Shown here piece by piece: positions 27,777 to 37,138 of a stretch of DNA of 64,000 nt. This DNA is from Calothrix sp. FI2-JRJ7. GTDB lineage: Bacteria; Cyanobacteriota; Cyanobacteriia; Cyanobacteriales; Nostocaceae. A model generated the notes under the pieces. That model did not search any database. It saw nothing but the letters and a program-made list of their open reading frames with translations, and was not told the DNA's origin. The stretch spans positions 1-64,000 of the forward strand of contig JAHHGX010000002.1 in NCBI GenBank assembly GCA_019359675.1, written 5' to 3'. The number at the start of each line of letters is the position of its first letter. Position 1 is the first letter of the stretch. Both the position numbers and the translations under genes were made by a program.

Positions 27777-29699
27777 GTGTCGTCTAGGACTTTTGAAGAT
27801 AAAAACCCCCGAGGTCAGACTGCATCTGGTTTTGAGTTTATAAAGGGAGTCGGTCAGGTAACTGGCGGCACCTTACTCGCCATTACCATGCTGACAAGTT
27901 CGATTGTTGCTGGAGGGCTGGTAGGATTAGCGATTAGCTTCCGCAATCTCCCCGATGTCAGACAGCTACGCAATTTTTTCCCCTCTGAAACCACTTACTT
28001 CTATGATGTTAAGGGTAAACTCCTAGCGAGTATCCACGGGGAAGCAAACCGCGAAGTAGTACCTCTTGACCGCATTTCACCAAATATTAAGCGCGCGGTA
28101 CTCGCGAGCGAAGACAGTGACTTTTATTTTCACCACGGTATTAACCCTAAAGGTGTTGGACGTGCCCTAGCTAGCAACCTCAGAGGTGGAAGTGTTCGCG
28201 AGGGTGGTTCGACGATTACGATGCAGTTGGTGAAAAATTTATTTTTATCGCGTCGTCGTGAATTTACCCGTAAAATCGCAGAAGCAGTACTCGCTATTCG
28301 TTTAGAGCAAATTCTTTCCAAAGACCAAATATTAGAAATGTACCTCAATCAAGTATATTGGGGTCATAATAATTATGGTGTACAAACCGCAGCGCGCAGT
28401 TATTTCAACAAAGCCGCTGAGAATTTGACTATAGCAGAATCAGCGATGATGGCTGCTTTAATTCAGGCACCGGAAGAATATAGTCCCTTTGCTTCGATGA
28501 AAAAAGCGAAGGAACAGCAGGAAATTGTGCTAGGACGAATGCTCACATTGGGTTGGATAACTCAAGCTGAACACGACCAAGCAGTAAATGAAAAAATTAA
28601 ACTAGGTAAAATCCGTTCGTTCCAAGGTAGCGCATTACCTTATGTAACAAACGCAGTATCAGCAGAATTAGCCAAAAAATTTGGACGTGAATTACTGCTC
28701 AAAGGCGGGATGCGCGTCCAAACAACTGTTGATTCTGAGTTTCAACGCATGGCGGAAGAAACTGTTGGCAAGTGGCACGGAAGACTTTTACGTCAAGGTT
28801 TATATAAAAACCAAATAGCTTTGGTAGCTGTTGACCCTAGAACGCACTTTATTAAAGCGCTTGTGGGTGGTGTCGATGCCAAAACTAGTGAATTTAACCG
28901 TGCGACACAAGCTTTACGCCAACCAGGTTCATCATTTAAGCCATTCGTTTACTATGCAGCTTTTGCAACTGGTAAATACGCACCAAGCTCGACAGTCGTA
29001 GATTCTCCAGTTAGCTACCGTGATGGTGATGGCTGGTATTATCCAAGAAACTACGATGGTGGTTTCAGTGGCGCCATGTCAATTCGTACAGCTTTAGCGC
29101 AGTCACGTAACATTCCAGTTATTAAGATTGGTAAAACGATAGGCATGAATAAAGTCGTTGAAACTAGTCGTACCTTGGGAATTATGAGTCCAATGGAACC
29201 TGTAACTTCTCTACCATTAGGCGCCATAGGTGTAACACCATTAGAAATGGCTACTGCTTACGCTACTTTCGCGAACTACGGTTGGCAATCTCCGTCAACC
29301 GTGATTATGCGCGTCACCGATAGTAGCGGTAATGTCATGCTTGATAATACGCCGAAACCCCAATTGGTTCTTGACCCTTGGGCGAGTGCATCAACTATTG
29401 ATATTATGCGTGCGGTAATTACTGAGGGTACAGGTAAAAACGCGGCAATTGGGCGCCCAGCAGCAGGTAAAACGGGTACAACATCTTCAGAAAAAGATAT
29501 TTGGTTCGTAGGAACTGTACCGCAGTTAACAACAGCGGTTTGGGTCGGTCGAGACGACAACCGACAACTCGCAAGCGGCGCCACGGGTGGTACGATGGTA
29601 ACTCCTATTTGGGCTGACTTCATGCAACGCGCACTCAAAGGAGTACCAGTACAAAACTTCAAGTCACCATCACAATTCCCACGTCCAAAAGCAGACTAA
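27777..29699 (+). CDS. Class A penicillin-binding protein (PBP1a type)
   Basis: 640 residues. A membrane anchor at about 28-55 (TGGTLLAITMLTSSIVAGGL) precedes a GT51 glycosyltransferase domain (ASEDSDFYFHHGINPKGVGR with the catalytic Glu, GGSTITMQLVKNLF). The transpeptidase domain has the SxxK serine in PGSSFKPFVYY, SRN in AQSRNIPVI and KTGTT. It polymerises and cross-links peptidoglycan in the periplasm. The start is GTG 27777, supported by a GAGGAAG ribosome binding site eight bases earlier. The gene is divergent from tyrS. Several such paralogues are usual in filamentous cyanobacteria. Confidence 0.95.
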   Translation: MSSRTFEDKNPRGQTASGFEFIKGVGQVTGGTLLAITMLTSSIVAGGLVGLAISFRNLPDVRQLRNFFPSETTYFYDVKGKLLASIHGEANREVVPLDRISPNIKRAVLASEDSDFYFHHGINPKGVGRALASNLRGGSVREGGSTITMQLVKNLFLSRRREFTRKIAEAVLAIRLEQILSKDQILEMYLNQVYWGHNNYGVQTAARSYFNKAAENLTIAESAMMAALIQAPEEYSPFASMKKAKEQQEIVLGRMLTLGWITQAEHDQAVNEKIKLGKIRSFQGSALPYVTNAVSAELAKKFGRELLLKGGMRVQTTVDSEFQRMAEETVGKWHGRLLRQGLYKNQIALVAVDPRTHFIKALVGGVDAKTSEFNRATQALRQPGSSFKPFVYYAAFATGKYAPSSTVVDSPVSYRDGDGWYYPRNYDGGFSGAMSIRTALAQSRNIPVIKIGKTIGMNKVVETSRTLGIMSPMEPVTSLPLGAIGVTPLEMATAYATFANYGWQSPSTVIMRVTDSSGNVMLDNTPKPQLVLDPWASASTIDIMRAVITEGTGKNAAIGRPAAGKTGTTSSEKDIWFVGTVPQLTTAVWVGRDDNRQLASGATGGTMVTPIWADFMQRALKGVPVQNFKSPSQFPRPKAD

Positions 29700-29710
29700 A
29701 ATATACGGTT

Positions 29711-29738
29711 GTAGAGACGTGATTAATCACGTCTCTAC
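29711..29738. terminator. 28-base palindrome, bidirectional terminator
   Basis: GTAGAGACGTGATT and its exact complement form a 28-base palindrome between the convergent PBP and DUF1825 genes. A related palindrome (GTAGAGACGTTACATGTAACG...) is at 60573-60600, so this is also a dispersed repeat. Confidence 0.6.
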
Positions 29739-29739
29739 G

Positions 29740-30063
29740 TTATTTTTGTTTTTCAAGTTCTGCTTTCATGCGCTGCAAGGTCATCTCCATTTGGTCAAAC
29801 ATCTGTTGTGGGGTAACACCAAACTGACCAAGCTGAGTTTTAAGCTGTTCCATTGTCATTTGTGCCATAAAGTCTTCGGATAGCTCAAAGCGCTTCATAA
29901 AGATTCTATAGCGCTCCATCATCGCTTCCATTTGTTCGATAAACAACTTTTTACCTTCACGGTCAAATTTACCGTAACCGTTACCAAGTTTAATCAAAGC
30001 TTGGTAATCATCAAACAGCAGCTTTGCTTCTTGTTGAATTATATCAGAGTCAAAGAATCCCAT
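29740..30063 (-). CDS. DUF1825 family protein
   Basis: About 107 residues, all-helical. The blocks MGFFDSDIIQQEAKLLFDDY, YGKFDREGKKLFIEQME and RFELSEDFMAQMT are characteristic of DUF1825, which is confined to cyanobacteria and relatives. ATG 30063 is chosen since family members begin MGFFDS; the frame is open 12 codons further. Function unknown. Confidence 0.88.
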   Translation of the reverse strand: MGFFDSDIIQQEAKLLFDDYQALIKLGNGYGKFDREGKKLFIEQMEAMMERYRIFMKRFELSEDFMAQMTMEQLKTQLGQFGVTPQQMFDQMEMTLQRMKAELEKQK

Positions 30064-30411
30064 GTTGCTCCCGGTTCGCTGAGTCACAACTCCCAGCAAG
30101 TTTCTATATTTTTATAACTTTTACCTCTATAATTTCATTCTAGTCTAGGCTGATAATCTGGTATGCTATGGTTTTTGTACGGTTTTTTACCGCGATTCCA
30201 ACACTTGACGTTAAAACCTGCCTTTGTAGGTATCGTGATGGCAAGAATTAGCTGAATGTAATAACCTTTATGAAAAACTTTTACAATATATAGTATACCT
30301 TTTTGTTAGAATCGCACTCACAAACCGGGTTTCCACACAAAATCATTGTTTTCATTACAAGATATCAATAAGGAAACCCGGTTTCTATAACTTATTCATT
30401 AATGCGCGTCT
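30064..30411. repeat. Intergenic region with a paired-palindrome repeat
   Basis: It contains one member of the AAACCSGGTTTC repeat pair: imperfect palindromes at about 30320-30334 and 30372-30386. The rest is AT-rich, with a GGTTTTTTACCG segment at ~30180. No gene seen. Confidence 0.5.
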
Positions 30412-30783
30412 ATGTTTAAAAATCAGCATAAAAACCGCAGTATCGCTGCTGTATTAGCTTTTTCTGGAACGCTGACTGTTTCAGGATTACATAAATTTTA
30501 CCTCGGACAACCTTTGTGGGGTGTCATATATGTCCTCCTCTCGTGGACACCAATACCTAAAGTTGCTAGTGCTATTGAGGGAGTTTGGTTTTTAGCTCAG
30601 GATGAAGATACTTTTGACCGTAATTTTAATTTAGGTTCCGCAGCCAGAATTTCTCAAGCTGCGGGTAAACAAGTTTCTTCCATTGCCGAAGCACTCCGTG
30701 AGCTAGAAGCTTTACGTCAAGATGGCTTAATTACTGAGTACGAATTTGAACAAAAGCGGCGCCAGTTACTTGAACATATTTAG
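30412..30783 (+). CDS. TM2 domain protein with SHOCT-like tail
   Basis: 123 residues. The TM2 part (SIAAVLAFSGTLTVSGLHKF, YLGQPLWGVIYVLLSWTPIP) gives two membrane helices joined by a short turn. The C-terminal 35 residues (ALRELEALRQDGLITEYEFE, then QKRRQLLEHI) match the SHOCT oligomerisation motif. Function unknown. The next gene starts two bases after its stop, so the two form an operon. Confidence 0.85.
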   Translation: MFKNQHKNRSIAAVLAFSGTLTVSGLHKFYLGQPLWGVIYVLLSWTPIPKVASAIEGVWFLAQDEDTFDRNFNLGSAARISQAAGKQVSSIAEALRELEALRQDGLITEYEFEQKRRQLLEHI

Positions 30784-30785
30784 TC

Positions 30786-31313
30786 ATGCCATTTTCTTTT
30801 AATTCCAGACTGCAAAAACTGCAAAATCAAATACTTAGTAATCCTTATTACCGTTTGCAGACAGTAGAAGAATTAACTGTAGCTGCACAACTTGGTATTA
30901 GGATTGATGCAAATCAAGCTACGGTAGACGATTGGTTAAGACTGCCAGGATTTTCTATTCATCAAGCGCGTACGCTGGCAGAATTATCACGTTCTGGTAT
31001 TAAATATTACTGTATAGAAGATATTGCAGCGGCTTTGAGTATATCTCCTGCGCGTTTGGAAGCATTAAAACTAATACTTGATTTTAGTTATTACGATGAA
31101 GACGAATTAGAAATTTCTACTAAACAAATTAATCCAAATACAGCGACAATAGAAGCGCTGCTGAAAGTTCCATTTATTGAGTTGGCTTTGGCTGAGGCTG
31201 TAATAGAGAATAGGTTAGAGGGTGGACTGTATCGAGATATTGTTGATTTTCAAAGGCGCCTGAATTTACCAGGTGATGTATTGGCGCAGTTGATGTATTA
31301 TTTGAAGTTTTAG
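30786..31313 (+). CDS. Helix-hairpin-helix (ComEA-like) protein
   Basis: 175 residues with two helix-hairpin-helix repeats: IDANQATVDDWLRLPGFSIH at about 35-55 and INPNTATIEALLKVPFIE at about 117-135. The NpNtAt...L..lPgi pattern is that of ComEA, which binds DNA. No signal peptide or membrane anchor is seen, unlike true ComEA, so a role in natural competence is uncertain. Immediately downstream of the TM2 gene. Confidence 0.75.
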   Translation: MPFSFNSRLQKLQNQILSNPYYRLQTVEELTVAAQLGIRIDANQATVDDWLRLPGFSIHQARTLAELSRSGIKYYCIEDIAAALSISPARLEALKLILDFSYYDEDELEISTKQINPNTATIEALLKVPFIELALAEAVIENRLEGGLYRDIVDFQRRLNLPGDVLAQLMYYLKF

Positions 31314-31399
31314 GAAGATAGAGGAGGGGGGGCGGGCAGGGATGCCCGCTCCACAATTCACAGTTTATTCACAATTTATTCACAATCTGTACAATTGGG

Positions 31400-31999
31400 T
31401 TAGATTAGGCCTGTGCGATTGAAAGGGAAAAATCTAAATACTGCGCGACCGATGACGTTTTTGCTAGGTAAAAATCCCCAATAGCGTGAGTCGTTACTGT
31501 CGTTGCGGTTGTCTCCCATGACAAACAACTGGTTGGGTGGGACTTGGGTTTTGTTAAATAGCTGTCTTGGGTCTTGCTGGATGTAATTATCTTTGAGGTA
31601 ATCTTCTTGAAGGGGTGTACCGTTGACATAAACCCTATTTCTAGTCACTTGTATCGAGTCACCTGGTTGACCAATAATGCGTTTTATAAAAGCTTGGTCT
31701 TTCGGATATCCCCTTCGCTGTAACTCTGGTGGTGGGGTAAAAACAACAATATCGCCGAAATGCGGTGGATGAAAATGATAAGATACTTTTTCAACTACTA
31801 ATCTATCACCCTTATGTAATGTCGGCACCATTGAATCTGAGGGTATATAGCGGGGTTCAGCAATATACGTGCGAATTAAAAAGGCTAAAATCAGCGCAAT
31901 AACAACTAAAAAGATGTTCTCGCGAACGTTTCGCCAAACTTGGACTGACGCTGAATTTTGTTTGACATCGCTTTCTTGAGCGCTTTCTTGAGAGGTCAT
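31400..31999 (-). CDS. lepB: Signal peptidase I
   Basis: A 199-residue membrane-bound serine protease that removes signal peptides. A single N-terminal helix (NIFLVVIALILAFLIRTYIA) is followed by box B with the catalytic Ser (YIPSDSMVPTLHKGDRLVVE), box D with the catalytic Lys (AFIKRIIGQPGDSI) and box E (MGDNRNDSNDSRYWG). Length and order fit cyanobacterial LepB proteins. It converges on the ComEA-like gene, with a GGGCAGGGATGCCC hairpin repeat between them (31333-31355). Confidence 0.95.
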   Translation of the reverse strand: MTSQESAQESDVKQNSASVQVWRNVRENIFLVVIALILAFLIRTYIAEPRYIPSDSMVPTLHKGDRLVVEKVSYHFHPPHFGDIVVFTPPPELQRRGYPKDQAFIKRIIGQPGDSIQVTRNRVYVNGTPLQEDYLKDNYIQQDPRQLFNKTQVPPNQLFVMGDNRNDSNDSRYWGFLPSKNVIGRAVFRFFPFNRTGLI

Positions 32000-32246
32000 A
32001 TCGATAATTAAACCCAGTTATACATTTTCAGACTTGAACTTTGGCGCTTTGGAGCTTTAACGCTGATTATATATAAATATACCCGAACCGCGTATACTTT
32101 ATATTTTAAAAAATTTCATTGATTTTAAATTGATAATTTATTATTGGCAAATAAAATTTTGTATTATAAAATTCTCGTATTAAAAAAATATTTTCATGCA
32201 ATTAAACAATTTAAGCAGCATAATATCCTTCCTGTTCTTTGTCTAG

Positions 32247-32573
32247 ATGATTTTGAAAGTCTGTTTAAATATCCTCAAGAATTTGACTACCGCTTGTACT
32301 CCGGGTAGTCGGAACTTTAGGAGTTTTTTTACTGCTACAGGACGTGGAGGTTTATCTGAAAGTCCTTTTGAACCATTACAAGATTTAAAACTTTTTTCTA
32401 ATTGGGTAACATTGGCGCCATCAAATACCGCGCAGTCTTCTACTGCTGACAATGTTGAGAAAAATCAAATTGTAGAGGCGAGTTATTGGGTTGCAGATAG
32501 TAATGGAAATGTCGAATTGATGGCGCCTGCTTCCAAATTAAACAGGACTTTCGCAAAAATTTTGTCATGCTGA
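32247..32573 (+). pseudogene. C-terminal remnant of a filamentous-haemagglutinin-like protein
   Basis: The frame encodes LTTACTPGSRNFRSFFTATG, RGGLSESPFEPLQ, NWVTLAPSN and IVEASYWVADSNGNVEL. This matches, from memory, the tail of large cyanobacterial haemagglutination-activity (two-partner secretion, beta-helix) proteins, where a C-rich GxGGLPxSP motif precedes the stop. Only about 95 residues remain, with no signal or beta helix. A dispersed repeat (GTCATGCTGAACG... CATCTCAGAGATTC, 32563-32621) follows directly and the truncated TPR gene lies beyond it. Confidence 0.6.
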
Positions 32574-34179
32574 ACGTAGTGTAAAGTGGAGCTTTTCCCG
32601 CAGGGTAGCATCTCAGAGATTCTACCCTACCATAAAAGAAAACTTCATATTCTTCTAATCGTCGTTGTAATTCTAAAGATATTAATTCTAAATCGACTTC
32701 TTGATTTTCTAGCCAAGGAATATCGCGTAGTGTTAAATCTTGATTCAAGTTGGCTAATGCTGTGGGCAAAGCAATGATTAAGTCTTCAATTACACTAGTA
32801 TAAACATCACTAAAAACTTGATAATAAGTAGCTATTAACCAATTGTGTAAACTAATTATATCTGGTGAGCTTTCCCACAGTTTAATTGTTGTATCAGCGA
32901 GAGTCTGCCAATCCTGATTTTGCCAAACTTTTGATTTTATTCGTGGTAAAATATGTTCATTAAGATTAACTTCTACCAAAGAGTCGGAGCCAAACTTTTG
33001 TAAATGTTCTTGACTCGAAGTTTGTGCTTGCTCTAAATTGTCATTTACTATAAATTCTTCTATCTGTTTTAAACTTAACAGCTTTTGTCGTTGCGAAATT
33101 ACTTTAATATTTTCTTGCTGTCGTACTAGTTTATTAGTTTGTTGTAGATTTTGCCATTCGCGATGTGCTGCCTGTAATTGCCCTTGTTTCGCGTAAGCAA
33201 ATCCCCGCAAATAACGACTTTGTTCGGTTTTAATATCGGTTAATTCCGATATGGCTATTGACCATTCTTCTGTTTTAATTGCTACAATACCTAAACGTAT
33301 TTTACAGTCTGTGGAATTTGGTAAGAGTACTGCTGCTGATTTATATAATGTTGTTGCTTCAGTGAAATTACCTGCTTTTTCAGCTTGAAGACCTAAACGA
33401 TATTTTTCTTTACCTTTAACAGTACGCTGAAGTTTTTCGAGTAATGCGATACCGTCTTGACGCCGAAATTTATTTAAGGCAGCTTCTAAAAGCGCGATTG
33501 CACTCCTTAATCTACCTTCATTTAAGGCAATGTTTGCTTTTGTAAAAGCAGTGTAATAAATTTTTTCTTGTTTAACTTGAGTTTCACAAGCTGCTATTAA
33601 TTGCTTTACAGATAAAGTTGGGTATAACTGTTCAGCTTGATTATAGATACTAATGGCGCCTTCAAAAAAACGTCTTTCTGCTTGTGTATCAGCTTCTTGT
33701 ACTAATTTACGGAAATCTTCACGCTGCTTTAATTCTGTTTGACAGTTGCTAATCGTCTGTGATATTTGCTCATCCTGAAGAATTTTACCAGCACGCTTGC
33801 ATAATTCTAAAGCGTCTAATAATATTTTAGTTTCGTGTGGATTGTTATTATCTTGCTGCAAAAGAGATTTGGCGCCATTGAGTAACTTATTTGCTTGTGT
33901 TACTTGTGCTTGCCATTTCTGCAAATCTTGATTAATCTTCTCTAAAGTATCACCTAATATATAAGAGCGCAGTAAACGCTCCCAAAATTCAGGTTGCTTA
34001 GACCATGCAGAAATCGCTTTTTGACCAGTAAGTACTGCTTGCCGTAAATTTTTACTTTCAGCTAGCGTTCGTGCTTTTTGCGTCTTACGTTTCGTCGCAT
34101 CTGCTAATTTCCAAGCATCAACAACTCCTACACCTAATACATTTTTACTAAAATTATTAAAAATTTGTAGAAAGCTCAT
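32440..34179 (-). CDS. TPR-type protein, 3' end truncated
   Basis: 579 codons as an open frame. From the start to about residue 515 it is a coherent helical repeat protein (KANIALNEGRLRSAIALLEA, EKAGNFTEATTLYKSAAVLL, AKQGQLQAAHREWQNLQ). After about 32635 the translation (GRVESLRCYPAGKAPLYTTF onward) is simply the antisense of a dispersed repeat and of the haemagglutinin remnant, so the native C-terminus is missing. It is third in an operon with the zinc-ribbon/LysM and Hsp70 genes, overlapping the former by four bases. It may be a scaffold or co-chaperone for the Hsp70. Confidence 0.65.
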   Translation of the reverse strand: MSFLQIFNNFSKNVLGVGVVDAWKLADATKRKTQKARTLAESKNLRQAVLTGQKAISAWSKQPEFWERLLRSYILGDTLEKINQDLQKWQAQVTQANKLLNGAKSLLQQDNNNPHETKILLDALELCKRAGKILQDEQISQTISNCQTELKQREDFRKLVQEADTQAERRFFEGAISIYNQAEQLYPTLSVKQLIAACETQVKQEKIYYTAFTKANIALNEGRLRSAIALLEAALNKFRRQDGIALLEKLQRTVKGKEKYRLGLQAEKAGNFTEATTLYKSAAVLLPNSTDCKIRLGIVAIKTEEWSIAISELTDIKTEQSRYLRGFAYAKQGQLQAAHREWQNLQQTNKLVRQQENIKVISQRQKLLSLKQIEEFIVNDNLEQAQTSSQEHLQKFGSDSLVEVNLNEHILPRIKSKVWQNQDWQTLADTTIKLWESSPDIISLHNWLIATYYQVFSDVYTSVIEDLIIALPTALANLNQDLTLRDIPWLENQEVDLELISLELQRRLEEYEVFFYGRVESLRCYPAGKAPLYTTFSMTKFLRKSCLIWKQAPSIRHFHYYLQPNNSPLQFDFSQHCQQ

Positions 34180-34679
34180 CCTGCCTCCTTACAATTTGGT
34201 ACTTTAAAAACCTCCCCCTTCTCAATCTCGTTTTCTCGTCCTTTGAGTTGGGGATTCGCTTGTACCATCAACTGCCAAGAGGCACCTTGACCACACAATT
34301 TTTCTGTAATAATACTAAGATTGTCTCCACTCTTTACAGTATAAGTAGCTGGTTGTATTGCTTTAAGTGGTGTATTTAAAACAGCAGGAGTTGATGGAGT
34401 AGGAACAACTATCACCGGATTTGGAATATTGATTGTGGCATTGATAGACTGCGGTTGAATAAATAAAAAACTGCTTATAGTTCCAATTCCCAAACCAATA
34501 AGAAAAACAAACCCAATAACTGCAAATTGCCAAGCTTGAATTTTAGTCGGTGTGCTTGTTTCGACTTCAGAAAGCTGAGACAGTCTTTGAATTAAAGTCA
34601 AATCAGTATCGCAGTTCGGGCAACTATTACCTTCGATTTCTTTATAACCGCATACCGGACACTCAAGCTTAATGCTCAT
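34176..34679 (-). CDS. Zinc-ribbon, membrane helix and LysM protein
   Basis: 167 residues. The N-terminal ribbon has two CxxC pairs (LECPVCGYKEIEGNSCPNCD), followed by a membrane helix (FAVIGFVFLIGLGIGTISSF). A proline/threonine-rich linker precedes a C-terminal LysM-like domain (ATYTVKSGDNLSIITEKLCG, then LMVQANPQL). The zinc ribbon should face the cytosol and the LysM the periplasm. It overlaps both neighbours by four bases, so the Hsp70, this protein and the TPR protein are made together; it may tether the Hsp70 partner to the envelope. That role is inference. Confidence 0.8.
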   Translation of the reverse strand: MSIKLECPVCGYKEIEGNSCPNCDTDLTLIQRLSQLSEVETSTPTKIQAWQFAVIGFVFLIGLGIGTISSFLFIQPQSINATINIPNPVIVVPTPSTPAVLNTPLKAIQPATYTVKSGDNLSIITEKLCGQGASWQLMVQANPQLKGRENEIEKGEVFKVPNCKEAG

Positions 34680-36889
34680 CGCTTCAACCCCGTAACAATA
34701 GTAGTGCTGGGCAATTTGCTGTCAATCCAGCGTTGAATATCAGGTTGTAACGAGTTCCAAAGTCGTTCAGCTTCGTGTTGATCAACACTTTCCATTGCAG
34801 CAAGCATACGCATGAGTTTTTCAATCATTGCGTTTGCCTGAGTTGGGTCAACTCTTTTAGCTTGACGAATAGCAAACAAACACGCATCGACTAATTTTAC
34901 TTCATTAGGTAAATTCTCAAATTCTCTTCTAAGCTCTTGAGTTTTTGACTCCATTTTATAGAGATTATTCGAGGTGATGGCATCTCGTAACTCGGTGCAG
35001 TGCTTTTCAAGTCTTTCCTGCTGTTGTTGGGGAATCAAAAATCCGCAAAGGTCAACTATTTGCTCCGAGTCTTGAATCAAAGAATCTGCTTCTAAGCGTT
35101 CGTTTGACATCGAGACTTGGAATTTTTCTAAATTTTTGACAGCACGCTCACGTAAATCAACTCTTTCTTCTCCAGTTATTGGTTCAATAATTTGGTTAGC
35201 TAGCTGTACAACGGGAATAGCCAAAATTAGTGCATTTTCAACTCCCAATGCTGTTAAATTTTGGTCGTTGAGACGTGCAATTGCCTCTTCAAGCTCTCGA
35301 TAGATTTTCTCGTCGGAGCGACCACGCGAAAAAGTGCAGCTAACTTTGACCGAAGGGTCATTTTTGAGATGAGCAGTTATGCCTAAATCACTGTTTTTCT
35401 CATCTAACTCCAAATAAACTTGAATTTCGGTTCCTGCTGGGTATTTTTGCTCTAAACCCAACCACATTTCGCCAATAATTTCGTCTTTTTCAACACCATC
35501 TGTTTTGTGCTTAACGAAGTCAGGACTAAAAAATCGAAAGTGAATCAAGCGCTGACCGTCAACCACAGTCCGAAAAGTGTGTGAAGTGGTGACAGGTAAA
35601 ATATCACCTCTATTAATAACCTTATGATTATCGTCAACTAGCTCAATATAATAATCGCGTGACACAGTAGTAACTTTATCAGTCAGTCCCGCAGCAACAA
35701 TTGCGGCGCCTTCAGCAACAGCGTACATTGGACGAGGATGCACTACAACTTTGTCGTTTCCAAACGCTGCTTTAACTTTGTTTTGTACAAAAGGAATTTG
35801 TGAAGAACCACCGACCAAAAGTACTACATCTACCATATCCAAGCTAGACTCAGCTTCAACTAATGCTTGACGGCAAATTGTAATCGAACGTTCAACCAAA
35901 TCAGCTATAAGTTCCTCGAACAACTTGCGAGCAATTTCAACTTCAACAGGAACCGCAAGTCCTAACTCATCAACTATAGGAGTAGAAGGATTGATTAAAG
36001 CTACACTCGCATTACTTAACTCAAACTTCGCGCGTTCGACAGCCATTTTCAAGTCAGCATTAAATCGCACTTTCTGATAATGCGGCATTTTGGCGATTAA
36101 AGCGTCAATATCACCAATTTTTTCGTTATTAGCAACTTGCTCTTTCACATAATTGATAATTCGCGAGTCAATATCGTCTCCACCTAACCATAAATCTCCT
36201 GCTTTTCCTTGTTCAATAAACGAAGTTCCAGCAGACGTAATTAAAGAAGCGTCAAAAGTACCACCACCAAAGTCATAAACCAAAATAGTTTTGACATCTT
36301 CACTAGTTGGAGAAAAACCATACGAAATAGCTGCTGCTGTTGGTTCTGGTAATAGTTCCAAAGGAGTGATACCAGCTTTTAAAGCAGCTGTACGTGTAGC
36401 GTGACGTTGTTTGTCGTTGAAGTAAGCAGGGATGGTAATTACTGCTTGATTAATAACTTCTCCGACTTTGCCCATTTTTTCGTAGTATAGTTGAGTATTT
36501 TTCACTACTTGCTTGAGAATTTCGGCAGAAATATCTTCTGGTTGATATTCTTTACCTCCCAACCATACTGCGATTCCGTTATCTGTTCCTTGGGAAGGTT
36601 GAGAAATTTTATAACCAAACTTTGACTTTTGTTCTTGAACTGTTTTATCCGCAAAATCTCGACCTATCAAGCGTTTAATCGAGACAATCACATTTTCAGC
36701 ATCAGCACGTTGTTGATTGTAAGCTTTTTCACCAACACACAGATTATTTTGTTCGCAAGCGACTACAGAGCGCGTTAATTTTCTATCTGGAGGTGTATTG
36801 TTATCAGCAGTTATTACTTCTACTTCTGCTAGTTTAAATGCTGCTACTGAGTTAGTAGTTCCTAAGTCGATACCTATTGCTTTGCCCAT
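34676..36889 (-). CDS. Atypical Hsp70 family protein
   Basis: 737 residues. The ATPase domain is intact: [15 protein letters not shown] at the start, VITIPAYFNDKQRHATRTAA, EPTAAAISYGF, ILVYDFGGGTFDASLI and VLLVGGSSQIPFVQNKV. The substrate-binding part from about 400 is divergent from DnaK, and a helical C-terminus runs to 737 without the EEVD-like or Gly-rich tail. It is one of several Hsp70 relatives that cyanobacteria keep; it should not be equated with the main dnaK. First gene of a three-gene operon. Confidence 0.85.
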   Translation of the reverse strand: MGKAIGIDLGTTNSVAAFKLAEVEVITADNNTPPDRKLTRSVVACEQNNLCVGEKAYNQQRADAENVIVSIKRLIGRDFADKTVQEQKSKFGYKISQPSQGTDNGIAVWLGGKEYQPEDISAEILKQVVKNTQLYYEKMGKVGEVINQAVITIPAYFNDKQRHATRTAALKAGITPLELLPEPTAAAISYGFSPTSEDVKTILVYDFGGGTFDASLITSAGTSFIEQGKAGDLWLGGDDIDSRIINYVKEQVANNEKIGDIDALIAKMPHYQKVRFNADLKMAVERAKFELSNASVALINPSTPIVDELGLAVPVEVEIARKLFEELIADLVERSITICRQALVEAESSLDMVDVVLLVGGSSQIPFVQNKVKAAFGNDKVVVHPRPMYAVAEGAAIVAAGLTDKVTTVSRDYYIELVDDNHKVINRGDILPVTTSHTFRTVVDGQRLIHFRFFSPDFVKHKTDGVEKDEIIGEMWLGLEQKYPAGTEIQVYLELDEKNSDLGITAHLKNDPSVKVSCTFSRGRSDEKIYRELEEAIARLNDQNLTALGVENALILAIPVVQLANQIIEPITGEERVDLRERAVKNLEKFQVSMSNERLEADSLIQDSEQIVDLCGFLIPQQQQERLEKHCTELRDAITSNNLYKMESKTQELRREFENLPNEVKLVDACLFAIRQAKRVDPTQANAMIEKLMRMLAAMESVDQHEAERLWNSLQPDIQRWIDSKLPSTTIVTGLKR

Positions 36890-37138
36890 TGTTTGAAAAT
36901 ATGTATGTATAAAATATTATTTTTATTAAAAATTAACTTTTCAAATACTATTTATACATATCAAGTACTGAATAAGTTCAGTAAAAATACTTGAAATATG
37001 ATTAAGTAAGTGGGGCTATGTCTCACATACAACACCCCCTAGTCTCCCGATAAAATAGCAAAAAAAAGTGGTAAAGGTGTTGAAACCTCTACCACTTTCA
37101 AATATTGAGTTAAGACTAAAGTATTATTACTAAAGTAC
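36890..37138. other. Spacer with clpC terminator and hairpin repeat
   Basis: A GTGGGGCTATGTCTCACATACAAC repeat lies near 37011 (relative at 11848). The clpC terminator, read on the minus strand, is at 37065-37098: AGTGGTAGAGGT pairs with ACCTTTACCACT and then runs into T8. Confidence 0.6.
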
